A stretch of DNA of 64,000 nt from Acinetobacter pittii ATCC 19004 = CIP 70.29 (GCF_000369045.1 NZ_KB849797.1:526132-590131); one strand, 5' to 3'. Numbered from the stretch's first letter, positions 7,975 through 18,004 are shown. The notes: generated by a model not told the origin, from the sequence alone. A program made the numbers and translations.

Positions 7975-10900
7975 TTATGCAGGAATTGGATACATCTGAT
8001 CAATTGTCTTGGCCACAGCCGCAACGTTCTCAGCGAACATAATCGATGAATGGTCACCAGGTAGATCCACTTGTGTAAGCGTATCTTTGATCAAATGATC
8101 CCAGCCGAGACTTTCCCCAAAATCTTCAGACTCATCTTTGGCTTTAACCAAGAGGATCGGAAAATCTTCAGGCTCTGGGAAATAGGTCTGTAGTGCGACG
8201 CCATTCGCCAAATAAGTATCAAAGTAAAGCCGGAAATCTGATGGGTTAGCATCCAGAGGTATGACATTGATGGCCTTAGCTTCTTTAAGCACATGATCAA
8301 ACATGTGATCTGGACTCAATTCACGCAAGTATTGCGCTGATATCGTCAGCTTTTTGCCATAAGGCACAGCCAAATCACGAGCAAACCAAGACAAAAGCAT
8401 GGCATCATCAGCATCTTCAGGCACATTCTCTGGAATTGGAGCACGTGTATCAATCATGACAATCCCTGTGACCTGCTGCCCCATTTGACGCAACTGACGA
8501 CTGATCTCGTATGCAATCGCACCGCCAAAACACCAACCACCGAGGAAATAAGGCCCTTGAGGCTGCATTTTTTGCATTTCAGCAATATAGAGTGTCGCCA
8601 TTTCTTCAATCGCCACTTCAGCAGCATCTGCTTCAATCAGACCCGGAGACTGAATAGCACGTAAAGTACGGTTCGGATTGAGATGACGCGAGAGTTCCAT
8701 ATAACAGAAGGTACTGCCACCAATCGGATGGAAGAGCCATAGCGGCTGTTCATAAGTTCCGCTGCGCAGTTCGATTACGATTGAAGGTTTGATTTCTTTA
8801 TTTTCACGGATGATCTCCCCCAAACTCTCAACAGTTGAGTACTGTGCAAGTAAAGCAACTGATAATTCGGTACCAAATACCTTCTTGAGATGATTGACAA
8901 GTTTCACAGCCAGTAATGAATGCCCACCTAATTCAAAGAAATCATCATGTATACCAACTCGCTTGACTGATAAAATCTGCTCAAAGGTAGTACATAACTC
9001 GATTTCGATCGAATCGCGTGGAGCAACATAATCGTTGCTCTGCTCAAACACTGGCTCAGGGAATGCCTTACGATCTAACTTATTGTTAGCCGTCATTGGA
9101 AACTCATCCAATCGGATAAACGTACTTGGCACCATATAAGCCGGAAGATGGATTTGTAGAGTCTTTTTTAAACCAGCCATTTCAATATCATGTCCAGTCA
9201 CATAAGCCACCAGTTTCTGATCATTGTCGGCTGTGGTCTTAACCAAGACTACTGCATCTGTAATACCATCGATCTGTTTGAGGACATTCTCGATTTCGCC
9301 TAGCTCAATACGGAATCCACGGATTTTGACCTGAAAATCCAGACGTCCGTGATGAGTCAAACGCCCATCCATTCGCAGACAGACTTTATCTCCGGTGCGA
9401 TAGAGTCGACCAGCATTTGGTAGGGATGGTAAAGTTCTAAATTGTGCATCTGTCAACTCAGGTCGATGCCAGTAATCGACTGCAAGACCATCGCCTCCAA
9501 TCCAGAGCTCTCCCATAACGCCTCGTGGAACCAATCGCTGCTGTTCATCAAGAACATAAAGCTGGGTGTTCGCCATTGGTTCGCCTAAATCAATATATTT
9601 GGCATCGGTGATGTGGGCTGCACTGGACCACACAGTTGTCTCGGTCGGACCATAGACGTTCCAAAGACAGCTGACTTTACCCAGTAGTTTTTCTGCGAGT
9701 ACAGGATCTAGCGCTTCGCCTCCGCTAAGTGCAGTTAGATGTGGGATACCTTTCCACTCACTGTCCAAGAGCATTTTCCAAGAGGACGGCGTTGCCTGCA
9801 TAACATTGATTGACTTCGCCTGCATATACTCAACCAGCAGGTTCCCATCTAGAGAGATCTCACGTGGGCACACATGCACCACACCGCCGTACATCAGTGG
9901 AATCAATAGTTCAACAACAGAAATATCAAACGCATAAGTAGTGATTGCTAATAACTGCATATCAGCAGTTGCTTGCAGCCTATCATTCACAGACAGTAAG
10001 AAATTAGCTATTGAAGGATGCCCAATACGCACGCCTTTAGGTTTACCTGTCGAGCCGGAGGTGTACATCACATAAGCGGTATCACCAAAGGCAAGCGTCT
10101 CACGTACTTGCTCAAGGGGAACAACACCAGCTTGATTGATATCTAGACGTGGTACAGAGACTGTAAGAGCATCCATCAAGTCAGTTTGGGTCAAGATGAC
10201 TTTAGGTTCAGCATCTTCTACGATGTTATGCAAACGTTCTCTTGGGAAACTAGGATCCAACGGTACATATGCTGCTCCTGCCGCCCAGATTCCGAGGACT
10301 GCCGCGGGCAATAGCACAGTGCGGTCTACCATCAGACCTACACGATCCCCATTGGTAATACCATGTGCACGTAAATATTCAGCAATCCCAGCAATATGCT
10401 GACCTAACTCATGATAGCTGACAGCATGATCTCTAGAAGTCATAGCATGATTGTGACCACGCTCATCGATCTGTTTTAGAATCATTCCCAGTAGATCATG
10501 TCGAGGATAGTCGGTCACCTGACCACGTAGATAGCCTAGCTGAATGCCATTCGCATAATCAGGTGCGATATCTAACTCAACGATCTTACGTTCAGGATGA
10601 GCCACCATTTCCGATAGTACAACTTGCAGTAGTTGCACCATATTCTCGGCAGACTCCGCAGAAAATATTTCAGAGTTGTATTTCAGTACGCCAATCAGTT
10701 CACCCTGATATTCACCACCCATTTCTAGCATAATATCTAGTTGGCCTTCTTGTTGGCGAACTGGAAAGCTTCCTAGCGTAAGGTCTTGACCAGCTAAAGT
10801 AGCTGGATTCTGGATTGGTAAGAGTAATTCTTTAAACTCATCCAAACCACCTAGACGTTCCCAAAACATTCCAACCTGAGCCAATGGGTTGATACTGCCA

Positions 10901-11934
10901 TCACGCTTTGGTGAAACAGCTTCAACCACTCTGGAAAAAGCAACTTTTTGATGTTTAAGACTCTGTTTTAATTGTTCCTGCACCTGCTGTGTAAATTGAC
11001 GTAAAGTCTGATCAGCATCGATGTCTATGTTAAGAGCAATTGTATTGACAAACTGTCCTAGTGCATTGCGCAAAGAGCGTTCAAGTCGACCTGCTACTGC
11101 TGTGGCAACGACTAGATTATTTTCATTTGATAGTTTGTTCAGCAGGATATAGAAGCCCGATAGTACAAGACCGAACAAGGTAATTTCATAATCTTTCGCC
11201 AAGTTTACAAGACCAGACGATACTGACTCAGGTACACGGAAAATTACCGAGCTACCTTTATGTTGTTGCACAGCTGGACGTGGATAATCAAGTGGAATGC
11301 TATGCACATGTGGAGCATGCTTTAACGCATTTTTCCAAAACAGTAAGCTTTCATCAGCATCACCAATCACGTTGCTCTTCTGCTTATCTGCATATTGAGC
11401 GAACTCGATTCCGTTCACTAGATTTGACTCTGTCACTAGCCCAAAACGCTTGCAGACATCACGCAGCAACAAGCCAATTGACCAGAAATCCATTAAGGCA
11501 TGATGAATTACAACTGCAATCACATAGTGATTCTGACCACGCTCATAACAATGGATACGCCACAACGGTGGCTGAGTCAGGTCAAATGGTTGCTTGGTAT
11601 CCTGTTCGACTAATTTCGTCAAATCAGAAGCTTCAACATGACGAGCATCAGAGAGAATGATATTAGGATATACACGATCCCAAATGATTTGCTCGATACC
11701 CTGATCATTGGCAGGCATGCTTACACGTAGTAACGGATAATCATGTAACACTGCTTCCAAAATCTCCATCGGCTTATTGCCTAATGGCTGGTTGACCTTC
11801 ACATCAAAAGCCACCACCATATTGTAGGCACTGCAAGTTGGCTCAAGACGCTGGATATACCAAATACCAAGTTGTTCTGCAGAAATCGCATGACGCGACA
11901 GAATTTTTGGTTCTAGGCTCGCAATGTTATTCAT
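7975..11934 (-). CDS. Single-module NRPS (C-A-T-TE) with a cysteine-type thioesterase
   Basis: This 1319-residue protein has four domains in order. Condensation (about 12-450) carries HHALMDFWS at 144-152. Adenylation (about 480-960) carries YTSGSTGKPKG at 624-634, NVYGPTETT at 759-767, YRTGD at 845-849 and NKLDRKAF at 951-958. The carrier domain carries LGGHSL with Ser1006 as the phosphopantetheine site. Thioesterase (about 1060-1319) has the elbow GGWCFGG with Cys1135 in place of the usual serine, and His1295 near the end. The condensation domain would join a fatty acyl group, loaded on the separate carrier protein, to one activated amino acid, and the TE would release the product. By hand alignment to GrsA, the specificity positions read D670, I671, V674, S717, A735, S737, V760, V768 and W769, which I cannot assign to a substrate. 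It overlaps the carrier-protein gene by 4 bp. The cluster layout matches my memory of the acinetin 505 locus of A. baumannii. Confidence 0.94.
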   Translation of the reverse strand: MNNIASLEPKILSRHAISAEQLGIWYIQRLEPTCSAYNMVVAFDVKVNQPLGNKPMEILEAVLHDYPLLRVSMPANDQGIEQIIWDRVYPNIILSDARHVEASDLTKLVEQDTKQPFDLTQPPLWRIHCYERGQNHYVIAVVIHHALMDFWSIGLLLRDVCKRFGLVTESNLVNGIEFAQYADKQKSNVIGDADESLLFWKNALKHAPHVHSIPLDYPRPAVQQHKGSSVIFRVPESVSSGLVNLAKDYEITLFGLVLSGFYILLNKLSNENNLVVATAVAGRLERSLRNALGQFVNTIALNIDIDADQTLRQFTQQVQEQLKQSLKHQKVAFSRVVEAVSPKRDGSINPLAQVGMFWERLGGLDEFKELLLPIQNPATLAGQDLTLGSFPVRQQEGQLDIMLEMGGEYQGELIGVLKYNSEIFSAESAENMVQLLQVVLSEMVAHPERKIVELDIAPDYANGIQLGYLRGQVTDYPRHDLLGMILKQIDERGHNHAMTSRDHAVSYHELGQHIAGIAEYLRAHGITNGDRVGLMVDRTVLLPAAVLGIWAAGAAYVPLDPSFPRERLHNIVEDAEPKVILTQTDLMDALTVSVPRLDINQAGVVPLEQVRETLAFGDTAYVMYTSGSTGKPKGVRIGHPSIANFLLSVNDRLQATADMQLLAITTYAFDISVVELLIPLMYGGVVHVCPREISLDGNLLVEYMQAKSINVMQATPSSWKMLLDSEWKGIPHLTALSGGEALDPVLAEKLLGKVSCLWNVYGPTETTVWSSAAHITDAKYIDLGEPMANTQLYVLDEQQRLVPRGVMGELWIGGDGLAVDYWHRPELTDAQFRTLPSLPNAGRLYRTGDKVCLRMDGRLTHHGRLDFQVKIRGFRIELGEIENVLKQIDGITDAVVLVKTTADNDQKLVAYVTGHDIEMAGLKKTLQIHLPAYMVPSTFIRLDEFPMTANNKLDRKAFPEPVFEQSNDYVAPRDSIEIELCTTFEQILSVKRVGIHDDFFELGGHSLLAVKLVNHLKKVFGTELSVALLAQYSTVESLGEIIRENKEIKPSIVIELRSGTYEQPLWLFHPIGGSTFCYMELSRHLNPNRTLRAIQSPGLIEADAAEVAIEEMATLYIAEMQKMQPQGPYFLGGWCFGGAIAYEISRQLRQMGQQVTGIVMIDTRAPIPENVPEDADDAMLLSWFARDLAVPYGKKLTISAQYLRELSPDHMFDHVLKEAKAINVIPLDANPSDFRLYFDTYLANGVALQTYFPEPEDFPILLVKAKDESEDFGESLGWDHLIKDTLTQVDLPGDHSSIMFAENVAAVAKTIDQMYPIPA

Positions 11935-12191
11935 GAAGCAACTCCCTGTTGCAACTCAGAAACCAGATATTCAGCCAACGCATTGATTGTTGGGTAATCC
12001 CATAGCAGTGTCGGCTCAAGTTCCAGTTTTGTCAGATCTTCTAGGTCCCCAGACACAGACAAAGCAACGATCGAATCAAGACCATAAGTGGTAAATTTTT
12101 GCTCTGGATCAATCGTCTCAGGCTCTACACGCATCTCTTTAGCTACTAGCGTACGAATGATCGCGCTCCAGTAAACTTTATCCTTATTCAT
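11931..12191 (-). CDS. Stand-alone acyl/peptidyl carrier protein
   Basis: This 86-residue acidic protein has the carrier signature GLDSIVALS, with Ser40 as the phosphopantetheine attachment site. It overlaps both neighbours by 4 bp (start with the dehydrogenase stop, stop with the NRPS start), so the three are translationally coupled. It would carry the fatty acyl chain delivered by the acyl-AMP ligase, be the scaffold for dehydrogenation, and donate the chain to the NRPS condensation domain. This fatty acyl carrier role is inferred from context. Confidence 0.93.
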   Translation of the reverse strand: MNKDKVYWSAIIRTLVAKEMRVEPETIDPEQKFTTYGLDSIVALSVSGDLEDLTKLELEPTLLWDYPTINALAEYLVSELQQGVAS

Positions 12192-13981
12192 GGGGTAATC
12201 TCCTCTTTAACTGGTTTGGCATCACGCGGTGCCAATGCGAAATCGATAACAGATAACATGTGGTTGGTTAAAATTCGGTCTAGCAAATCTGCTAATGTGC
12301 TTTCACGTAATGACGTAATAGGAGGAGATGTCTGCCCTTCAGCAGCATTTAGGAAAATGATCAACCATGCTCCATCCTTTAAAGCAGTCCTTAAGCCATG
12401 ACGGTTGAAGACCCAGAAACCCAGCACAGCAATGCGGGCAAACAGTTCTGCGTAGCCTCGAGCGAGACTAAAACGCAAAGTTTCAAACTCTTTGCTTTCC
12501 TCAGAGCTTGAAAAGTAATTCTGAATTTTTTGATCTAATGTACGCTGTTCAACCAGAAGCCGGTCCGCATGCTTACGTAGCGTAGATAGCATTTCAGTAG
12601 ACAACCCTACTGTGGCTTCGGCATCGTTGAGCATTTCAATGATTGTTCCCAGCGACTCCATCACCAAATCGCCATCTCGGTTGAAAATCTCAAGCCCACG
12701 GAAATCAATAGCGTTTGTCTCCACTTGTAAGTCATACAACTGGCGATAGCGTGCTTTAGCTTCGGCTTGGTTGAGATGGTCGGCTTTTTTGCTACGACCT
12801 TTATTGGCAGATTTGAGCTGGAAACTCAGACTGTCTAGACAAACGGTGCTACTTCCGTCAAACACACTAACAATCAGATGGTCTCTGAATGCTTTCTGGT
12901 ACATTCCATCTGCATATGCATTTCTTAAGAAGAAACGTGACCCAAGCACTGAAGAAGTGATCTTGGCAAGTGACTCTACATACTCAGGCACCAGTACTTT
13001 GACGATTGGCGACCATGTACTGAACTGATTAATACAAACGTGTAATCCGCGCGCGCCAACGAGTGATAACACCTCCGCTGCTAATAGATAGGCATAGGCT
13101 GTAGCGAGCTGCTCACGCACCAGTGGAATGCTTATTACTTTTTTGTTATATAACTCGCGTTCGATAGCAAACTCGGTCGCGATTCGTAGCATCGTATCGC
13201 CAGCCCCCAGCGAGAAACTACTGCAATATGCACGCGTTACCTGTAGGGTTTTGAGTCCAAGTTCTAACCCTTGGCCCTCTTCACCGATCAAAGCATCTTT
13301 GTGAATTTCAGCGTTGTTAAAGCCAATACCACTAATATCTAAACCACGCATGCCCACTGTTGGTAGGCGGTTCAGACTATAGGTTCCTTTAGAAGCCATA
13401 TGACGCTTATCAAGCCAGAATGCACTCAAACTACGTGGTCCACGATCATTCGATGTTTTAGCGATCAGGCTTAAAGAGTCTCCTAAAGTGGCGCGGTTGA
13501 TTGACCATTTTTCGCCATTTAAGATGTATTTACTCTCGGCAGGCTGTGCTGTCACTTCACTAGATAATAGGTCAGCACCATGCGCTTTCTCGCTATAAGC
13601 CAATGCTGGGGCAGCACCACTTAAAATTCGGCTAGCAATATTTTGGCATTGATTCGGATTACCGCCGATCCACACAATCACAGACCAAGCGTTCGTGCTA
13701 TAGGTCGAATTGATAGTTAGATCTCGTCGTGCCAACACACGATGCAGATATAGCAACTCTTCACCAATTTCCATACGACCTCCGAGCTCTGAAGGTACAT
13801 AGAAACGGTTCATACCCACCGCATTCAGAAAATCAACAGCACGCTGAGGATATTGCTCCTTCTCATCACGCTCGATGGCAGCGGACCAAGAAAAATCGTT
13901 GTTGTTATCATGTACGGAGCCTAAAATTTGCTCCAGACGAGCAGCAGACTGAAACTGCCGCAAATTAGATGTAAGTGACAT
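12188..13981 (-). CDS. Acyl-CoA dehydrogenase-like flavoprotein, probably acting on carrier-bound acyl chain
   Basis: The protein has 597 residues, about 200 longer than ordinary acyl-CoA dehydrogenases. The N-terminal and middle parts follow the family fold (VPSELGG near 58, the SEKAHGADL segment near 140, LNGEKWSINRA near 162, then the flavin-binding strand region). The C-terminal 200 residues are extra helical sequence with a second stretch of polar residues. It lies between the acyl-AMP ligase and the carrier protein. The reasonable reading is alpha-beta desaturation of the acyl chain while bound to the carrier protein, as in other lipopeptide clusters. I cannot confirm the catalytic base from the sequence alone. 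Confidence 0.85.
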   Translation of the reverse strand: MSLTSNLRQFQSAARLEQILGSVHDNNNDFSWSAAIERDEKEQYPQRAVDFLNAVGMNRFYVPSELGGRMEIGEELLYLHRVLARRDLTINSTYSTNAWSVIVWIGGNPNQCQNIASRILSGAAPALAYSEKAHGADLLSSEVTAQPAESKYILNGEKWSINRATLGDSLSLIAKTSNDRGPRSLSAFWLDKRHMASKGTYSLNRLPTVGMRGLDISGIGFNNAEIHKDALIGEEGQGLELGLKTLQVTRAYCSSFSLGAGDTMLRIATEFAIERELYNKKVISIPLVREQLATAYAYLLAAEVLSLVGARGLHVCINQFSTWSPIVKVLVPEYVESLAKITSSVLGSRFFLRNAYADGMYQKAFRDHLIVSVFDGSSTVCLDSLSFQLKSANKGRSKKADHLNQAEAKARYRQLYDLQVETNAIDFRGLEIFNRDGDLVMESLGTIIEMLNDAEATVGLSTEMLSTLRKHADRLLVEQRTLDQKIQNYFSSSEESKEFETLRFSLARGYAELFARIAVLGFWVFNRHGLRTALKDGAWLIIFLNAAEGQTSPPITSLRESTLADLLDRILTNHMLSVIDFALAPRDAKPVKEEITP

Positions 13982-14013
13982 GGATTTTCACTCAAATGAT
14001 TAAAGGGTAAGGG

Positions 14014-15903
14014 TTAAAACAAAGCACTTTTCAGACGATTAAAAATCAGCGCGCGTACTTCACGTTCCTTGATCATTGAGTTGAGAAGATTGGAGCTATA
14101 ACGAATCAGCTGCCCCCGCTGCTCACGATCACGGATGACTTCTAAGCCGTTTTTGACATAGTTTCGAGCAATCACTGTTCTACGGTTTGGATGGGTTAAA
14201 CAAACCAATTGACCGCGTTCGATCTGTTCTTTAATTTTTCTTCTTCTAATTTTGCCGCTAGTAGTTTTGTTAATTCGGCCTTGATGCAGTAAATAGACGC
14301 CTTCTACAGGTAAGCCAATATCAGCTGTCACTTGTTCCTTGACCTGAGTTCTAATGGCTTCAAAATTGAGAGTCTTGTCTAGTGATTTCTTCTTGATCTC
14401 AAGTACAACCGTAACACCCTCAGAATCAGCAATATTCACTGCCGCAACACAGCCTTTACGAACAGCAGGATGTGCCATTTCAACAGAGCACTCGATATCT
14501 TGCGGGTAATAGTTCTTGCCACGGATGATAATCACATCCTTAAGGCGGCCAGTTACATATAGGTCTCCGTCTTTGACAAAGCCCATATCACCCGTTCTCA
14601 AGTAGTGCACTTGACTCGGCTGACCCGCGTCATCAATGATAGTCGCCGCAAAAGTTTCCTGATTGACCTCTGGCTTCTGCCAGTAACCTGCTGTAACGCT
14701 CTCACCTGCTAGCCAGATTTCACCAACTTCATGAGCCGCTACTTCTTGACGGGTATGCGGATTGACAATACGGCAATCAATATGTGCCGAGATCTTGCCA
14801 CAGCTCACCACTTGCACGGCGGTCTGATCTTGACTGGCCTGTATCAGATTGGCATTTAACTTGTCACGATCGATTGAAATTGAATTGAGAGGACCGGTCA
14901 CACCACTAACTAAAAGCGTAACTTCTGCCAGTCCATAGCATGGCAAGAAAGTATCTAGTTTCAGTTCCGACTGGGTATTGAACTTTTCCATGAAGCGTTG
15001 CATGACGTGAGCCTTGATCGGCTCAGCACCATTAAACAGCACCCGTAAACGGCTCAGATCAAGCGATGCAGCCTGCTCATCAGAGATGCGGTGCAGACAT
15101 AATTCATAAGCAAAGTTTGGTCCACCAGTAATTGTGACACCTTTTTCACTGATAAATTGCAACCATTTTAGAGGCTTACGAATGAAGTCCAGCGGTGACA
15201 TGACATAGCAAGTCAGGCCCACATACACAGTTTGCAAAACTGAGCCAATCAACCCCATATCGTGATAAACAGGTAGCCATGTAAGGCCAATATCTTCAGG
15301 TTGCGTGCCAAAAGCTTCAGCAATCATGACTTCATTTGCCATAATATTCTTATGGGTAACAATTACCCCTTTAGGCCAACCTGTTGATCCCGAAGTGTAT
15401 TGCAGGAAGCAGATATCTTCTTCAGTAATGGGCGGGAAATCTTTTTGTACCAAATCACGCTGTAGCTCAGTATCAACAGCATGTAATATTAAGCTTTCAT
15501 TTTGAGCTTTTAATGTGATCAGACCTGATAGCTCAAGAATCTTTTTAGTGGTGAGTACTATTTTTGGCTCACAGTCATTCATAATATTCAAAATATTAGA
15601 AAAACCATTACGATTAAAAGGTAGGCTGACTGGTACCGCGATAATTTTAGCTTTTAGGCAGGCAAAGAACGATACGATAAAGTCCAACCCAGGTTCAAAT
15701 AGCAATACAGCGCGATCGCCACTGTCTACAAGATTCATTAATACCTGAGCTTGATGTTGAACCCGAGCGTTCAAATCTTTATACGTAAGAGACTGAATAC
15801 CACCCGATTGACGCCCTAAATACTCGAAAGCAACCTTACTTCCATTTAAATTTGCGTGGGATTCCAATGTTGCAATGATATTATCCGTATCCATTACAGC
15901 CAT
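14014..15903 (-). CDS. Fatty acyl-AMP ligase (FAAL), first gene of the lipopeptide operon
   Basis: This 629-residue member of the adenylate-forming family has the P-loop-like YTSGSTGWPKG at 169-179, the HDMGLIGS segment typical of FAALs rather than CoA ligases, and RTGDMGF in the A8 region. FAALs activate a free fatty acid as acyl-adenylate and pass it to a carrier protein without CoA. The start at 15903 has a GGAG six bases upstream. It opens the eight-gene operon and is preceded by a lux box. The extra C-terminal segment after the KTTSGKIRR motif is basic. The FAAL assignment rests on motif flavour and context; a CoA ligase is less likely. Confidence 0.92.
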   Translation of the reverse strand: MAVMDTDNIIATLESHANLNGSKVAFEYLGRQSGGIQSLTYKDLNARVQHQAQVLMNLVDSGDRAVLLFEPGLDFIVSFFACLKAKIIAVPVSLPFNRNGFSNILNIMNDCEPKIVLTTKKILELSGLITLKAQNESLILHAVDTELQRDLVQKDFPPITEEDICFLQYTSGSTGWPKGVIVTHKNIMANEVMIAEAFGTQPEDIGLTWLPVYHDMGLIGSVLQTVYVGLTCYVMSPLDFIRKPLKWLQFISEKGVTITGGPNFAYELCLHRISDEQAASLDLSRLRVLFNGAEPIKAHVMQRFMEKFNTQSELKLDTFLPCYGLAEVTLLVSGVTGPLNSISIDRDKLNANLIQASQDQTAVQVVSCGKISAHIDCRIVNPHTRQEVAAHEVGEIWLAGESVTAGYWQKPEVNQETFAATIIDDAGQPSQVHYLRTGDMGFVKDGDLYVTGRLKDVIIIRGKNYYPQDIECSVEMAHPAVRKGCVAAVNIADSEGVTVVLEIKKKSLDKTLNFEAIRTQVKEQVTADIGLPVEGVYLLHQGRINKTTSGKIRRRKIKEQIERGQLVCLTHPNRRTVIARNYVKNGLEVIRDREQRGQLIRYSSNLLNSMIKEREVRALIFNRLKSALF

Positions 15904-16023
15904 AACTTACTCCGATTAATTATAATGCACCCTTAAAATTCGCTAATTTAGAAATTACATTTCTCGTCGGGGCTTTTAATAAAAATGAATATACTTTTTG
16001 TTTAAAATATAAATTCACATTAT

Positions 16024-16070
16024 ATTTTATGTTTGGGTGCCATTTATTACACCTGTAAGTGCTTACAGGT
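16024..16070 (-). promoter_or_regulatory. lux box and -10 element driving the lipopeptide operon
   Basis: The 20-bp element ACCTGTAAGTGCTTACAGGT (16051-16070) has perfect 9-bp arms around a TG centre and differs little from the classical luxI box ACCTGTAGGATCGTACAGGT. On the minus strand a TAAAAT hexamer (16029-16024) starts after a 21-nt gap, a distance that suits a LuxR protein replacing the -35 contact. The same 21-nt gap occurs at abaI. The predicted leader to the first start codon is about 115 nt. Confidence 0.88.
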
Positions 16071-16590
16071 TGGTCTATATTTATAAAAATCGAGAAGCTA
16101 GACACCTTTTATAAATCCTTTTACTCATTTCTATTTTTTGCAATTAGATTAAATATTAAACTTATTTTCATCTTTACTTTTTTAGTAGTTGAAAAAGTGT
16201 CTAAAGGTTTTAAATACATCAGCGAATTCTTAGCTTGTATAATTCTTTTATTGATATTTTAGTTTTTGAGATTTAATTTCTTATAGCAATAAGCTATTTA
16301 AGTATAGATTAACAATCCACCCATATTATTCATTTAAAAATAAATCATATTTCAACATTATAATTTCTCACAACCAATATATACTTTTATAAATCAATAT
16401 AATTAATTTTAACTTTCGTCATAAGATCATGAATACTAAAATAATATGAAATTAAATTTTTCCAGTTGGTTTAATTTTAAAATAAAACTCTGATAAATAG
16501 CTTTTATAACAAGTTTTAGTAACGATTAATTTAAAATATAAATATTACAATTATTTACTTTATTCAGATGTATTATTTATACGTATATTT
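16071..16590. other. AT-rich gene-free stretch between lux box and abaR
   Basis: About 520 bp of very AT-rich DNA between the lipopeptide operon promoter and the 3' end of abaR. Open frames here (for example one of 67 codons at 16059-16262) are Ile/Phe/Lys-rich with no ribosome site and no family features, so I do not call a gene. The composition would suit H-NS-like silencing, but that is inference. Confidence 0.55.
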
Positions 16591-17307
16591 TTATAAAAGT
16601 CCTAGCATCACAGCTCGGATAGCTGCTGAGATTTTATTATTTACGTTTAGCTTTTGCATTGAGTTACAGAGGTGAAAATTTACTGTTCTTTCAGTCACCC
16701 CTAGAATCTGGGCAATTTCTGCTGACGTTTTACCTTCAGCAGTCCAACGCAGTGCTTCTTTTTCTCGGTTTGTTAAATAAAGATTAAACTGAGCGAATTC
16801 CACCTCATTTACAACTTTAGCAATGCTAGAATGCACTGTTTGAGACAACCAATACATATTTGTATATTGTGCCTTTTGCTCTTTTTCCGACAATTGGTCA
16901 TTGGATCTTGCGAGTGTTAGCATCCCTCTGGTTCCAATAAAGTCACGGCTTGACTGAGCCCAACCGACATTAAGGCCATAAGAGCGCGCCTCCTCCCAGA
17001 AATCTTTTTCTTCTTGTGTCTTTGCAAATTGGCTCGACCAGACAAGAGGTTGAAGTGATACCATACAATGCTGCACAGTTGGATCTATCTTCACATATTG
17101 CTGTTCCACATACCGCTTTTGCCATGCTTCTGGATAATTATTCAACATAATCGTTTTTGGTTCAGCAATAGATAATGGCGACTGCATACCATAAGCACAA
17201 TAATCAAATCCAAGCTTTGAAGCTGTAGATTTAACGATTTCAAACAGCTGGTATTCATTTTTTACGATCAGAAATTCTGATAATAAATCCTCTTGCCAAT
17301 TTTCCAT
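16591..17307 (-). CDS. abaR: LuxR-type acyl-homoserine-lactone receptor AbaR
   Basis: This 238-residue protein has an N-terminal autoinducer-binding domain (about 15-165) with the conserved set W62, Y66, D75, P76, W90 and G115. The C-terminal LuxR HTH (about 178-238) contains LTNREKEALRW and TERTVNFHLCNSMQKL. The order abaR-abaM-abaI with abaR on the opposite strand is that of the known A. baumannii locus, whose signal is 3-hydroxy-dodecanoyl-homoserine lactone. When bound to signal it should activate the lux boxes at 16051 and 18510. A weak GGAG lies upstream of the ATG. No lux box is visible directly in front of abaR. Confidence 0.95.
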   Translation of the reverse strand: MENWQEDLLSEFLIVKNEYQLFEIVKSTASKLGFDYCAYGMQSPLSIAEPKTIMLNNYPEAWQKRYVEQQYVKIDPTVQHCMVSLQPLVWSSQFAKTQEEKDFWEEARSYGLNVGWAQSSRDFIGTRGMLTLARSNDQLSEKEQKAQYTNMYWLSQTVHSSIAKVVNEVEFAQFNLYLTNREKEALRWTAEGKTSAEIAQILGVTERTVNFHLCNSMQKLNVNNKISAAIRAVMLGLL

Positions 17308-18004
17308 TTACTCTCATTAGACTCCATTCACAAATCATTTTTTGTTCAGTTGCATATTGTGAATTCAAACAATCCAATTGAAGCGTAGGTCTCTTCGTTT
17401 ACCTTTATTTCAACAAAGCTTTTAGATACCTAATTTTATTTATCTGATTTCTCAATTTCAGATTTTGAATTCATCATCTAATTAACAACTCTTTTAAGCC
17501 AGATATGGTTGCAAATTATTCAGACAAACTAAATTTGTGAGAGCTTCTAAGGTTGTTATATTCCATGTGCGGATTATGCTTGAAAAATTAAATTTTACAG
17601 GATGCATTTTATTCCAAAAAATAAGTATTTTAAAAAAGATCAGAAGATCTATTAATTATTATTAATATTCAGTTTTCATTAATTTAATTAAACAATATTT
17701 TCTATCAACTATCTAGCCGGTATAATTTTACTAATTATTATGTAAAGAAACTAAATACACCTTTAATAATTTAATAAATCAAGCAATTACATTACAACTC
17801 ACCTTGCTTAGGATTATTATTTTAACAATGAGACTTGATGTACACTAAAAAATCTATAACAACACCAATCTACTTAGCATTTTTTTAAAAGGCAGTTTGC
17901 ATATTAAAACTACAAAATTCTCGTTTTTTCATAAGTAAGCCTTAAAGGCTGAATAACTCTCTAGTAAGAACAGCTTAACGGTGTATGCCATACAATTACA
18001 TTTA
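17308..18004. other. Long non-coding stretch between abaR and abaM
   Basis: About 700 bp of AT-rich sequence (many TTAATT/ATTAAT runs) with no credible gene on either strand. The longest ATG frames are under 20 codons and lack ribosome sites. It must hold the abaR promoter and the upstream control region of abaM, but no element apart from those listed stands out. Confidence 0.6.

Noticed and set aside
11280-11660. 126-codon frame on the plus strand inside the NRPS gene
   Set aside because: It is antisense to the condensation domain; no ribosome site or family features.
7975-11934. Prediction of the NRPS amino-acid substrate from the specificity code
   Set aside because: The code read by hand (D, I, V, S, A, S, V, V, W) matches no signature I can recall with confidence, and hand alignment at two positions is uncertain.
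16059-16262. 67-codon open frame between the lipopeptide operon and abaR
   Set aside because: It begins inside the lux box, has no ribosome site, and its Phe/Ile/Leu/Lys composition is that of random AT-rich DNA.
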